Shown here: piece after piece, positions 1 through 9,757 of the stretch | Position numbering within the stretch: position 1 is the stretch's first letter | How the letters are laid out: each line of letters starts with the position of its first letter | Assembly: GCF_028372415.1 (NCBI RefSeq) | Contig: NC_092875.1 | Coordinates: forward strand, 35,340,817 to 35,404,816 | Direction of reading: 5' to 3' | From: Notamacropus eugenii | Taxonomy: Eukaryota > Chordata > Mammalia > Diprotodontia > Macropodidae | Length of the DNA: 64,000 nucleotides | Notes under the pieces: model-generated | Databases searched by the model: none | What the model was told of the DNA's origin: nothing | What the model saw: only the letters and a program-made list of their open reading frames with translations | Translations under genes and position numbers: made by a program

Positions 1-88
1 ATACAGGAAAACAGCACTGGCTATGGTTATGGAATGAAGAGCTGCCTAGCTGGTGCTCAGCTAATGCTATTTCCTCCTCTCCGTAGTC

Positions 89-330
89 CAGAGGTGTCAT
101 TTATGAGGTCTTGGAGGCCACATGTGTTCCACGATATACCACATTGCTACCCAAACCAGATTAAATACAATTGCTTTAATTAATTGATTGAATGCAACCT
201 AATAAGATAAGCAAAAATACAATGAAACATAGATAATGTTAATATGTGTTTTTTAAATCAGCATGTGGCCAGCAGGAATCCTTACGTATGGTTTAGCGGC
301 CCAGTTCCTATTTGTTTGACACCACTGCTG
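89..330. mobile_element. hAT-like MITE with inverted ends
   Basis: The left end reads CAGAGGTGTCATT and the right end, reverse complemented, reads CAGCAGTGGTGTCAAAC, so the two ends are imperfect inverted repeats of the CAG-GGTGTCA type seen in hAT (Charlie-like) non-autonomous elements. The interior is AT-rich and non-coding. I could not find a convincing 8-bp target duplication, so the family is an inference from the ends. Confidence 0.5.
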
Positions 331-404
331 TAGGGAAGAGCTGAATGCTTCCTGGTCTTTCTCTGTCTCTTCATTAGGAGAGTTAGACTTTCTTTGGTCT
401 ACAC

Positions 405-607
405 CTGAAGTGGAGAACCTGCAGCCTCCAGGCCACATATGGCCTTCTAGGCCCTTGGGTGCAGCCTTTTGACTGAGTCCACGTTTTATGGAATAAATCC
501 TTCTATTAAGGGAATTTTTTCTGTGAAGTTTGGCTTCAGTCAAAGGGTTGCTCTTGAGGAACTAGAGGGCCACATGTGGCCTCTAGACCACAGGTTCCCC
601 ACCCCTG
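405..607. mobile_element. Palindromic hAT-like MITE
   Basis: The two halves are inverted copies of each other: GGCCACATATGGCC plus GTGCAGCCTTTTGACTGA on the left returns as TCAGTCAAAGGGTTGC plus GGCCACATGTGGCC on the right. The ends resemble CAGGGGTGGGGAACC. The flanks TCTACACC and GCTGCACC match at 6 of 8 bases, the length expected of a hAT target duplication. A half copy of the same family lies near 41.6 kb. Confidence 0.6.
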
Positions 608-1630
608 GCTGCACCCTTTTTACCACCCTTTTCTCTGGAGGTCTAATTGGCCACAATTGTTATGATAATTAACTTACTTTTAGCCTAGGGGAAATATGAT
701 GAACCTCAGTTTCTGTGGTTTATGTATGTAGTTCAGACCAGATGAAAAGTTGGTAGTACGATCATGATAGCTTAGACTCCCCAGTTAGAAAAATTCCTAC
801 GTTTAGATAGAGATGTGGATCTCTAACCTAATTTAAACTTCAGTGTATCTCTAGAAAGTCCCCTAGCCTCTCCATATTTGAGGCAAGTTCAAAGTACAGC
901 AAAAATGTGGGTAACTGAAACAAGCAGAGTACACACATATCTATTAACGGACTTGGAATGCTAAGTACAGCCAGTAGCCTCAGCCCAAGTCCTCTGTTCT
1001 GAGATATCTTAGAGATCTGGTGGCTCCCCTCTATCTCCCCCTTTTCTGCTGTAGCTTGACCCTCCATTCAGTTTTTTTCTGTCTATTCTTATGCCTGTGT
1101 TGCCAGCACTCTCCAATTCAGTTTTTTTAAGTCCAAGGTTGGGTTGGGAATGCTTTCTTCCCTCTTACTCTTTGCCTTACCACAGGCTTGTGTATCTCTT
1201 AAAATTCCCAGGAGTGATTCAAGTCCCCTTTTGGTTCAAAGATCACAATAGTTCTCCTTGCCCTCAGAGCTTCAAGGAAACATTTGATCCTCTGAATTTG
1301 CAAATCCCCGAGAGTAGGTCAATTCTCCAGCCCTTATTACAATAGAAAGGCAAAGGCAGTTATTCTAGATCACAAATTATTGCTAAGTACATGGTAAATG
1401 GTGCTCCATGCTAGTAGAAATCAGCAGAGTAAGCAGTTCTCAGATATAATTTTGAAAAATCTTACAGCCTTGTTTATTTCAATGATAAGAGGGATACTGA
1501 TGATGCTAAGAACATGTTAAATAAACACATAAAGGAAATGAACATGGTTCATTTTACATTGAAATGTAGGGTAGCTTAAAGATTGAATCTTATCTCAAAA
1601 GAAGGAAACTAGAATCCCTCTCTGTCTGCC
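608..1630. other. Apparently unique non-coding DNA
   Basis: I see no recognisable repeat and no coding pattern here. Short frames are present on both strands but none has conserved-looking composition or flanking splice signals. Confidence 0.4.
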
Positions 1631-1959
1631 TCTACAGAAGAATGTTACAAGAAAAAAAGGAACTACTGAACATTTGATGCCATGTATTAGATATGAGACT
1701 TTTTGCAAAGGGGAGAAGGCACGAGCGGCAGGTCCTCTCAGTAATGAGACTGTGTATACACAGGTGCTGCCAGCTAAGGGATAATCTAGTAGCAGTTTGA
1801 AGAAGAAATGAATAGTGATTGTGGATGACTCTCAGATCAGGGTTATAGAGGCATTTACTTGTCAACTTGTCAGTAGCAACAGGCAGGGTTATATTTAAGA
1901 TCAGACCGTAAAAAAATTGAGAAGAAGCAAATGATATGTCTTTTACAACTATTAGTTGA

Positions 1960-2040
1960 GGCTGAATTTTTAATTCAATTAATTTTAAAATTAATTAAAT
2001 TATAATTAAAATAAATTTGATTAATTTTAAAAAATAGATC
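1960..2040. repeat. AT-rich low-complexity ATTAA tract
   Basis: About 80 bases consist almost entirely of AATTAA and TTAAAA words with only two or three G or C bases. It lies in otherwise unassigned sequence (1630-2160) immediately before an L1 fragment. Confidence 0.7.
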
Positions 2041-2164
2041 TTTATTAAATATCTTCCTGTATCCCTCCTCTAATTGCTCTGAGAAAGCTATCCCTTATAA
2101 CAAAAAAAAATTTAACGAAGAAGAAGAGACAAAAACCATCAAAGTCAATCGATCCGTGTTTCGA

Positions 2165-3080
2165 AGGAAGTGTTCCTATAAATTTGGGGGCATATATGGA
2201 GCCTTTAATTTTCATCAATCATCTCCATGGCTATGGCACAGAAATCTCTGGGTCAAAGGCTAGGGGTGTTTTAGTCTATTTACATAATTCCAAATTGGTT
2301 TCTATAATGGTTGTACCAACCTTCCCACACATCCTCCAACATTTCATATTCCCACCTTTTACCATCTTTGCCAATTTTCAGGGTTGCTTTTATTTGCATT
2401 TGTCTTATTGTTAGTGATTTGGAGTGTTCTTTCAAATGGTTGTCAATAGTCTGCAATTCTTTCGATAACTCTTTCTTCATATCCTTCAGTTGCTGATCTA
2501 TTGGACAATGACTTTTTTCTTATATATTTGTTAATTGTTTATATCTTGGATATATAAAAACCTTTGACAGAGATATTTGGTGCACACATTTTTTCCCTAG
2601 TCTACCACATTCCACTATATTCTAGGTGTATTTGTGCAAAAGCTTTTTAGCTCCATATAGTCAAATGTATCTATCTTATCTTTTGTAATTACCTCTATCT
2701 CTTATTTGGTTAAGAGTTCATCTATCAAAGCTATGAAAGGTAAATGATCTGTTTTCCTTCTAATTTTTATGGTATGATCTTTAGCACTTAGGTCATATAT
2801 CCATTTTTAATTTTTTATAAAATATGGTGTAAGATGTTAGTCTAAGCCTTATTTCTGCCAGATTGCTTTCCAGTTTTTCCAGCAATTCTTGTAAAACAAG
2901 GTTTTCTTTCCTATACATTTTCAGATTTATCAAACTCTGGGTTGAGTTCCAATATTTCTGATCCTCCTTTTTCTAATCTGTTCTATTATCTATTTTACTA
3001 TTTTAAAAATTAGTACCAAATGATTTTGATTACTACTGCTTTATAATATAATTTGAAATTGGGAAGTACTATTCCTGGGG
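2165..3080 (-). mobile_element. L1 ORF2 3' part, degraded, minus strand
   Basis: Read on the minus strand, this carries broken L1 ORF2 C-terminal sequence. Near 2440-2290 a frame reads NHLKEHSKSLTIRQMQIKA, the conserved segment before the CWW motif of L1 ORF2; a later frame keeps the LAFDPE block near 2240. Numerous stops and frameshifts show that it is long dead. An SINE (3108-3350) and a second, oppositely oriented L1 piece follow. Confidence 0.75.
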
Positions 3081-3107
3081 GGGAAATTCTTAACCAAATA
3101 AGGGATA

Positions 3108-3350
3108 GAAGCAGCTTGGGGTACAATGGATAGAGGACTGGACTTGCAGTCAGGAAGATATGAGTTCAAATGTGACCTCAGACACTTACTAGCTGCATGA
3201 CCCTAGACAAGATATTCAACTTTGTCTGCCTCAGTGTCCTCATCTATAAATAACACACAGGGATATTATGAGAATAAAATGAGATAATATTTGTAAAGCA
3301 CCTTGTAAACTTAAAAGTGTAATATAAATGCCTGCTATTGTTATTATAAA
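3108..3350 (+). mobile_element. MIR-type SINE
   Basis: The tRNA-like head (GTACAATGGATAGAGGACTGG, then GAGTTCAAATGTGACCTCAG), the core with ACTAGCTGCATGACCC, and a 3' part ending in ATATAAATGCCTGCTATTG give a near full-length MIR/THER-like layout in the plus direction. Confidence 0.7.
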
Positions 3351-3640
3351 AGATACAACACATCTTTTTTATTAAGTCAAATTTTAATGCTTTTATGTAA
3401 ACAAAATTAACATATCTAAGAAGGAAACTGACTAGAAAAAATCTTTGCATAAAAACATCTGATTATGATTTGATATTCAATATAAATAGCTAACAGAAAT
3501 ATGTAAGACCAAAAGTCATTGTCCAATAGACAAATGGCCAAAGGATATGAACAGTTCTCAAAAGAAGATTACAAACTATTAACAATTATGTGGTTTTACC
3601 TCACACTCAAAGATGGAAATAATGTTGACATGGTAAGGAA
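3351..3640 (+). mobile_element. L1 ORF2 fragment, plus strand
   Basis: Degraded ORF2 words such as KLTYLRRKLTRKN and a segment around AGTCATTGTCCAATAG (3513-3528) match the L1 portion present on the opposite strand at 2498-2516. The two copies overlap in ORF2 content, so they are separate insertions. Confidence 0.6.
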
Positions 3641-3754
3641 ATAGTTCAATTGAAAAGGGTTTCGAGTTTTTAGCGGACTACTCAAAATGTGTCAATTATA
3701 TGAAATGGATGTTTTTTTAAAAAAAGCTAATGAGTTCATAGGCTGAATTGTGAA

Positions 3755-4290
3755 TGAAGGAGAGGTGAGTTCCATTGTCCCTTGCCCCATCAGACCACAT
3801 CTGGAATATGATGTTTAGTTCTGAATGCCTCTTTAAGAGGTCTTTGATAAGTTATAAGCGTCCTGAGTGATCAACCAAGATGGCAGAGGACTCCCAGAAG
3901 CTCATGTCATCTGAGGAACTCCTGAAGGACCTAGGGAAATTTAGTTCAGATTGAGAAGACTTAAATAGGACAAGCAGAGTGTCTTGATGAATTCAAAGGT
4001 TTGCCCAGGGGGAAGAAAGATTAGGCTTGTTTAACTTGGCCCTAGAAGACAGGGCTTGAAAAATGGGAAGAAATCTCAGACAGGCCAATTTCAACTTAAT
4101 TCAAGACAAAAATTCTTAATAATTAGAGCTATTGCAAAATGGAATGTGATGCTTTGGAAGGTAATAAGTTTCCCTTCTCTAGATCCCTTTTAGGGAGGGC
4201 TGGATGATCAGTTACTGAGGGTATTGTAGAGACAAACCTTTTTCAGACATGAGTTGGATTACATGGTATCTGAGATCCTTTCTGCCTCTT
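3755..4290 (+). mobile_element. L3/CR1-like LINE 3' end
   Basis: The order of words is that of the CR1/L3 3' region: a segment ending AACCAAGATGG, GAGGAACTCCTGAAGG, TTAGGCTTGTTTAACTTGGCCC, AATTAGAGCTATTGCAAAATGG, then GGCTGGATGATCAGTTACTG and a terminal GAGATCCTTTCTGCC. It is diverged and non-coding. Confidence 0.7.
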
Positions 4291-4309
4291 TCTGTTTTGT
4301 TCAGGGAAT

Positions 4310-4800
4310 TACATTTTAGAAGCAAGCCCAAGAGAGAGTAGAGCTTAACCCAAAGAAACGACTCTCCATATAAGGGAGGGGGGGAAGGGATTTTTCAGGC
4401 ACCAGTGAGAAGGGCAGTGCTATTGGGATGGAGTTATCTCCAGTTATAATACCATTTACACCCTCTCTTCCTTCACCCAGATCCCACCTATTCCCAGTAG
4501 GATGCTGCTTCTCCATTAGGCAGCCTGACTTAGAATGAGCACAGTATGCGTTTTTTCTCAACAGATGGTCAGGAATTCACATCACACACAGGATAATGAG
4601 ATGGCAGTCATTCGTTTTCATTTTCTCTCCTACTCAAGGTTCGCCTATTGATTCAGCTCAGGAAAAATCCATGCTCTGTGTTTTTAGAATTTTCCCGAAG
4701 TTCTGGCTTCCATTCCTTATTCCTAGCGCTTGTCCCCACACTGAAGATGCGCTTTTCAGAGGGGCCCGAGGGTATCATTCATAAGGAAGATTGCCTGGAT
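4310..4800. other. Apparently unique non-coding DNA
   Basis: No repeat family is recognisable. The stretch contains a short G-run (4376-4384) and small open frames on both strands without supporting features. Confidence 0.4.
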
Positions 4801-4814
4801 ACCAAGTAAATTTG

Positions 4815-5180
4815 GTGGCAAACATTTATTAACATTTACCATGTGCGGGGCACTGTGCTATGGAGATTCAAAGATCAAATGCCATATCCTGCCCTCAATG
4901 AACGTACATTTCATAGGAAGGAGCAGAACCCGGACAGAGAGAAGTGTATCCCAAGTCATTTCAATGGGAAGACAGTACTAACAAACTGAGGAAACGAGAA
5001 GAAGCCTCAGGTAGGGGGTGGCACGTGAATTATGTTTGAAAGGGTACTTGTTTAGTCAAGGAAGGAAGTGAGGAAGACAAAACAGAAATCGGACAAAGTC
5101 CAGTACTTTGGGAAAGGCTGAGGAGAGCAGCCTTGGGAATGGGAGGAGTTGAGAGAGCTCTGCAGGGTCCTAAGTAAAAT
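4815..5180 (-). mobile_element. L2 3' end, minus strand
   Basis: AACATTTATTAACATTTACC, ATGTGCGGGGCACTGTGCTA and CCTGCCCTCAATGAACGTAC are the reverse complement of the L2 3' terminal block (gene-desert style 'gtgcctggcacatagtagg...aataaatgtt'). The more diverged part to about 5180 follows L2 order on the minus strand. Confidence 0.6.
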
Positions 5181-5346
5181 TCATCTGAAAAAAGTAAGGG
5201 GGGAGGGCAGGGGATGGATGAGATGATTTGTTAAATTCCCTTGTAGCTCAAAAACATATGAACCATTTTTAAAAATTCGATTTTATTTTATTTTCAGTTT
5301 TGACTCCTCTCTCTTTCCTGCACCCATTTAGAAGGCTAGAAAACAT

Positions 5347-5349
<3 letters not shown>

Positions 5350-5377
<28 letters not shown>

Positions 5378-5378
5378 A
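5350..5378. repeat. (TG)n microsatellite
   Basis: Fourteen TG units without interruption lie inside the L1 3' UTR described for 5262-5880. Confidence 0.9.
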
Positions 5379-5423
5379 TAGTCATTATAAATATATATAG
5401 TCACATAAATAGCTATGTCCAAG

Positions 5424-5511
5424 AAGAAAGAAAGAGGAAGAAGAAAAGAAGGGAGGGAGGGAGGAAAGAAAAAAGGAAGGAGGGGAAAATGGAAGAAGAA
5501 AAGACAAGATA
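5424..5511. repeat. Purine-rich (GAAG/GGAA) tract
   Basis: An imperfect GAAGAAA/GGGAGG run with almost no pyrimidines on the plus strand. Open frames here on both strands are products of the repeat. Confidence 0.85.
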
Positions 5512-6093
5512 GTATGCTTCAATCTGAACCCATCAGCTTCTCTCTGGAGGTGAATAGCATATTTCATCATGAGTCCTTTGGAAATATGACTGGTCAATAT
5601 GTTGATCAGAGTTTCTAAGTCTTTCAAAGTTGATTGTCTTTACATTATTGCTGTTACATAGATTGTTCTCCTGGTTCCTTCTGCTCACCCCATTTTGCAT
5701 CAGTTCATACAAATCTTCTCGGGTTTTTCTGAAACCATCCCCTTCATCATTTCTTACAGCACATTAGTGTTCCATGACATTTATATATCGTAACTTGTTC
5801 AGTCATTCCCAGTTGATGGGCATCCTCTCAGTTTCCATTTCTTTCCAAATCATTACAAAAAGAACTGCTCCAAAACAAAAAAATTCAGTGATTCTAAGAA
5901 TCAGTCCCTAGTACACTGATAGTCACCTGCCTGGTTTGTGGCAGAGCCATGACTACAAACAAGATGTCCCAGCTCTCAGCTCAGCATACTTCCTGCCACA
6001 CTGTGCTGCCAACTCATCTGCAGCAAAAGGGACAAAGGACCTGTCAGGCTTCCTCTAAGGGATGCTGGGTGTTGGCAATATCTGGCATATTTT

Positions 6094-6180
6094 TCTCTTT
6101 CTTTCCTTCCTTCTTCCTTCCATCTTTCTTTCTTCCTTCCTCTCTTTCTTCCTTCCTTTCTCTCTCTCTTTCTTTTTTTG
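6094..6180. repeat. (TTCC/TTTC)n tract
   Basis: An imperfect pyrimidine tetranucleotide tract made of TTCC, TTTC and TCTC units. It ends 14 bases before a SINE. Confidence 0.9.
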
Positions 6181-6193
6181 TTAAACTATGCAA

Positions 6194-6508
6194 GGGGCAG
6201 CTAAGTAGTGCAGTGGATAGAGCACCAGTGCAGGAGTCAGAAGGACCTGAGTTCAAATTTCAACTCAGACACTTGACACTCACTAGCTGTGTGACCTTGA
6301 GCAAGTCACTTCACTCCAATTGCCTCATCCTGGGTCATCTCCAGTCATCCTGATGAATATCTGGTCACTGGATTCAGATGGCTCTGAAGGAGAAGTGAGG
6401 CTGGTGACCTGCATAGCCTTCCCTCATTCAAAACAAAGTCAAGTGCAAGTCATGTCATTATTTCTCTGATGGCATGGTCTTCCTCAGCAATGAAGGACAA
6501 ACACACAC
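6194..6508 (+). mobile_element. WSINE1-like composite SINE, near full length
   Basis: A tRNA-type head (GGGGCAGCTAAGTAGTGCAG, then GAGTTCAAATTTCAACTCAG) is joined through CAATTGCCTCATCCTGGG to a body with GTCACTGGATTCAGATGGCT and GCAAGTCATGTCATTATTTC, ending in GAAGGACAAACACACAC. A second copy of the same head-body join is at 63711-64000. The WSINE1 name is a recollection and not a verified match. Confidence 0.65.
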
Positions 6509-6691
6509 ATAAACTAAATGCAAGTTGGCATCACTTGCTCTATGACTTATGGTTTTAAAGAGTTGCCCAGGACACTGAGATATTATAAGTCCAAACTTGG
6601 AATGGATCTTAAAGTCCAGCTGATTCACCACCACCCCCATTTTAGATAGTGCCCTGACTATGGTCTCACCAGTAGTGCGCTTCATATATTA

Positions 6692-6724
6692 TTGTGGGTG
6701 GTGGTGGTGGTGATGACGGTGGTC
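6692..6724. repeat. (GGT)n/(GAT)n short tract
   Basis: GGTGGTGGTGGTGGTGATGACGGTGGT directly abuts the A-rich 3' side of the following minus-strand SINE and may derive from its tail. Confidence 0.7.
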
Positions 6725-6940
6725 AGTTATTTCAATCACTTTCAACTCTTTATGACCAAGATACTGAAGTGGTTTGCCACTTCCTTCTCCAGATCATTTT
6801 ACAGATGAGAAAACTGAGGCAAACAGAGTTAGGTGACTTGCCCAGGGTCATACAGTTAGTAAGCGTCTGAAGTTAGATCCGAACTCAGGTCTTCCTGACT
6901 GTAAGCCTGGCATTCTGTCCACTGTACCACCTAGCTGGCC
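6715..6940 (-). mobile_element. MAR1-type SINE, minus strand
   Basis: The plus strand shows the reverse-complement layout of this SINE: TTTCAACTCTTTATGACC, GGTTTGCCACTTCCTTCTCC, GATGAGAAAACTGAGGCAAA, CTTGCCCAGGGTCATACAG, and finally the head CCACTGTACCACCTAGCTGG. Confidence 0.75.
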
Positions 6941-6944
6941 CAAT

Positions 6945-7085
6945 AAGAGTCCTAAGCATAGTTCAAACCCAAAGCCCCTGACTCCAGATTTGCCCAGGAC
7001 CATGCAGCCAGTATACGAGAGAAGCAGAATTTGAATGCTGATCTCCATTCCTGATTCTGAGGTCAACCCTCTCCCTACTATAGCA
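6945..7085 (-). mobile_element. MIR-related fragment, minus strand
   Basis: GCCCAGGACCATGCAGCCAG followed by GAATTTGAATGCTGATCTCC and a run of CCTCTCCCTACTATAGC reproduces the reversed core and head of a MIR-class SINE. Confidence 0.5.
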
Positions 7086-7440
7086 GGCTGCCTCTTGCCT
7101 TTGTAATTACAGTAGTAAGAGAGTAATACACCTTGGTGGTATTGAGTTTAATTGAATTCTGCCTTCTCTCATTGTGCCATTGAGCTCTTCAAAGAAACAG
7201 TATGGATTGGTTGTCTCCTGGATGCTAAGTCCAATCAACTGCTTTCCACTGCTGACTCCGTAAATGAATGATTTGGCCTGCTTTTCTCCTCAGGTCAGTA
7301 CACCAGGACCTGTGATCTTGCCACTACAGGTATTCCCAACATTAGAACTCGCCCATTGATGCAGTTCTCAGCCCGTCCATACCTTACAGTCTTAGTGATT
7401 GGCTCAATCAGGTTAAGTGCCCAAGGTCACACAGCTGGTT
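7086..7440. other. Mostly unique non-coding DNA
   Basis: No family is recognised apart from a reversed MIR core scrap at 7400-7440 (GCCCAAGGTCACACAGCTGG). Confidence 0.4.
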
Positions 7441-7444
7441 AATG

Positions 7445-7770
7445 TCAAGTAAACAAGCATTTATTAAGTACTTACTATATGCCAGGCAATGTGCTAAGGG
7501 CTGGCAATGCAAATACAGACAGAAAGAAAGAATGACAGTCCCCATCTTTCAAGGAGATTATATTCTAAAAGGGAGTTTGAAAGGAGGGAGAGGGCGCACA
7601 TCAGGACATGGAAGAGAAATCCAGAGAGTTGGCCATGGAGCTAGGAGAGGAGTGGAGTGGGCATGGGGCTGGCCTGGACCCTTCCTCAAAATAGAGGATC
7701 TAGGAGGAATCCACCCATCAGAGAACAAGGCCCCAAGGGTAGAGGGCATCTTCCAGGGTGAGAAGGTTGC
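7445..7770 (-). mobile_element. L2 3' end, minus strand
   Basis: AAGCATTTATTAAGTACTTACTATATGCCAGGCAATGTGCTAAG and the later AAGGAGATTATATTCTAAA are the reversed L2 terminal block; the more diverged extension continues to about 7770. A 110-codon plus-strand frame over it is incidental. Confidence 0.6.
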
Positions 7771-8111
7771 TTGAGGATGGTGGAGGAGTCAGGAGAGTCC
7801 GGGAACTTCCTAACTCCCTGCTCCCCTGTTCTCTCCACTATACCAGGCTGTCTTTCTTTCCTTCTGACCTTATATTTGCCCTTATTCTTTCTGTCATCTA
7901 GTATTGCTCACATCCTTTATAATCCTAAGCAGGGCAAGTGGTATAAAAAAAAAAGTCACATTTTCAAGTCCATTTTTCCTGTCATCTCAAGTCTGTTCCC
8001 AGAGATCCCTTAGTGCCCCCTCCCATTATTACATAAAACCAGGGACAATCCATTTCCATTTATTTGGGCAGCCTATGTGCTCATAGCACAGCACTAGGTT
8101 CACACTTGGAA

Positions 8112-8164
<53 letters not shown>
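8112..8164. repeat. (CA)n microsatellite
   Basis: About 26 uninterrupted CA units, long enough to be highly variable. A second CA run of about 18 units lies at 8475-8511. Confidence 0.95.
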
Positions 8165-8165
<1 letters not shown>

Positions 8166-8177
8166 TCTTCATATACT

Positions 8178-8243
8178 CAGTGCCCCAAAAGTCCTGGTAT
8201 AGTTTTAAGCTTAAAACCACACCGAAACTTTTGAGACACCACA
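8178..8243. mobile_element. Short palindromic mariner-like MITE
   Basis: The arms GTGCCCCAAAAGTCCTGG and, reversed from the other side, GGTGTCTCAAAAGTTTCGG flank a central TTTTAAGCTTAAAA. The whole is a 60-65-bp hairpin made of two inverted ends, as in Tc1/mariner-derived miniature elements. A half copy is at 24027-24060. Confidence 0.5.
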
Positions 8244-8471
8244 TGTGTATAGACACATACCCACATATACATATACACACATATAAACATTATCCATATG
8301 TATAGATAGTCTTAATATATGTTTTATATGTCTTCATATACACACGCATAATATAGCATTCATAGGCATGCACACAGATATTCCTCATATGTATATGTAT
8401 ACATTCTTCACACATATATGCCTTCATATATATAAAACACTCTTTATATATACAAGTGTCATCATATATAT

Positions 8472-8513
<42 letters not shown>

Positions 8514-8550
8514 AAAGTACTTCATACATACATGTGCCCATATACATAAG
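8230..8550. repeat. Degenerate ACATATA/CTTCATATA satellite-like block
   Basis: Variants of ACATATATGTCTTCATATA recur about every 20-30 bases (for example near 8330, 8395, 8425). It also contains a (CA)n run at 8475-8511. Related blocks lie at 12880-13015 and 14755-14935. Confidence 0.6.
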
Positions 8551-8603
8551 AGCTGCTAGGTGGCTCCATAGTGCAGAGAGCGCTGGGCCTGGAGTCAGGA
8601 AGA
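8551..8603 (+). mobile_element. MAR1-type SINE, 5' part (split by the HAL1 insertion)
   Basis: GAGCTGCTAGGTGGCTCCATAG and GGGCCTGGAGTCAGGAAGAC form the tRNA-like head. The remainder of the same SINE resumes at 12681 after the HAL1 element. Joining the two flanks across one copy of the 13-bp duplication gives a continuous SINE, which fixes both boundaries of the insertion. Confidence 0.85.
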
Positions 8604-8616
8604 CTCGTATGTCTTT
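8604..8616. repeat. Target-site duplication, left copy
   Basis: CTCGTATGTCTTT is repeated exactly at 12668-12680. The left copy merges with the poly(T) run that is the reversed poly(A) tail of the element. Confidence 0.9.
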
Positions 8617-8648
8617 TTTTTTTTTTTTGTAAACACAAATTACTATTG

Positions 8649-8654
8649 TTTATT
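8649..8654 (-). terminator. AATAAA polyadenylation signal of the inserted RNA
   Basis: TTTATT on the plus strand is AATAAA on the element strand, 20 bases before the 15-A tail, the usual spacing for cleavage and polyadenylation. Confidence 0.65.
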
Positions 8655-8939
8655 GGCTCAGTCTTCTGAGGCAGATTGACACAGAGGAACTACCAAAGAG
8701 CCTATGCTAAGATGCCCTAGACACAGAATGCAGAATTTGCTGAGAAAGTTAGACCGTGGTTCTTCTTATCTTGGTATCTTTTAAGGACAGTGCAATTACT
8801 TCCCAATAACCCTAAATGTAGTGTTTTTGGTTTTTGGGTTGGTTTTTTTTTGGCAGATGAGGCCTTTGTCATGTGGTCTGAATCCTAATTAAACTGGTAA
8901 ATCCATATGAGCACTGATTTTCTTTTCTGTTCTGTTTGG

Positions 8940-8988
8940 ATATTGATTGTCCCACTAATTTAATAAATAAAGAAATTTAAAAAAAAAA
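8940..8988 (+). other. Plus-strand A-tail inside the candidate transduced segment
   Basis: AATAAATAAAGAAATTT is followed by eleven A residues on the plus strand, opposite to the HAL1. It resembles the 3' end of an older retrocopy that lay at the source locus and was carried along. The body of such a retrocopy could not be identified. Confidence 0.3.
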
Positions 8989-9757
8989 AGAATCACAGCT
9001 ATTGTGAAAAAAAAGGGAAGCAGGTAGAAATAAGGTCTAAGAAACTCCTGGCATTAAAAGAAGTGTATCTATATGGATTATTGTCATTTTAATGGGAGTT
9101 AAAGATCTTACCCATCCATTAATTGGCCTGCACATTAAGGGAAATTTGATTATCAGAGATTTGTTTTGAAGCAAAGCCCACACCTTTTGTTAATTTCTAA
9201 TGAGGTGCTGGTTCTCACAGATCTCACAGCCCTCTGGCTCTGAAAAGTGTACATACACTCTGAGATGATGTTTTGTTTTGGAGCCTAATCTTTGGAAGCA
9301 TTTGTTTGACCAGAAAAAGACTCTGGATAGCCACTAAGGAGCTCCCTAGCTTTGAAAATCCGAACGTTGGTGCTTCTCTCTCTGGTAACTATGTATGTAT
9401 GGTCAGATAAGTGGATCTCTCTGTTGACCTGTGATGTATCTATTGCTTATAGTCAGACAGTTGGAAGCCCTGTCTGTTGATCTTTATTTCTCTGTTTATA
9501 TTTTTTTGAAATTCAGGGTACTGAGTTTTTCCCCTGAACTAAGTGAATAATGTACATCCTTGATTAAAATGATTGTTGACCCCTCAAAAGTTGCTTTCCT
9601 TTTAGAAAAGCAGATTTAAGAACCTGTACAGGAACCCCTACTATGTATGCTGGGGTCCTTGCTGTAATAATTATTTATTTTAATTTAGCATTATTGCAAA
9701 TATGAAGAAAGGGTATTTAGCAAATGTTGACCTCTGTCCCTCTCCTCCCACCCTCCC

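Larger units (their letters stand above)
5262..5880 (-). mobile_element. L1 3' end, minus strand, with internal microsatellites
   Basis: On the minus strand this runs from broken ORF2 C-terminal sequence (AACTGAGAGGATGCCCATCA, then a segment around CCATAGCATGAGAA-like words) through CCAGAGAGAAGCTGATGGG to an A-rich tail at 5262-5300. It includes a TG run and a GA-rich run in the 3' UTR. The 5' end is truncated and the coding part is dead. Confidence 0.65.
8629..9757 (-). other. Candidate 3' transduced segment of the HAL1 insertion
   Basis: The HAL1 3' UTR appears to end at an internal A-rich stop (T-run at 9758-9766, with AATAAA on the minus strand at 9769-9764). Another 1.13 kb follows before the final poly(A), all inside the single pair of target duplications. 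This segment does not look like L1 3' UTR (it lacks the purine-rich character) and has its own AATAAA about 20 bases before the final tail. Read-through past a weak internal signal would produce this. An alternative is a longer 3' UTR peculiar to this subfamily. Confidence 0.5.

Noticed and set aside
2165-3640. Single L1 with 5' inversion (twin priming)
   Set aside because: The two opposed segments contain overlapping ORF2 sequence, which an inverted single insertion would not.
6194-6300. tRNA gene
   Set aside because: The head has tRNA-like promoter words but no intact cloverleaf and leads into a SINE body. The same holds for the other SINE heads. No U6, 5S or 7SL-like sequence was seen either.
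5949-6353. 134-codon plus-strand frame
   Set aside because: It is assembled from unique DNA, a TTCC tract and a SINE head; no coherent protein.
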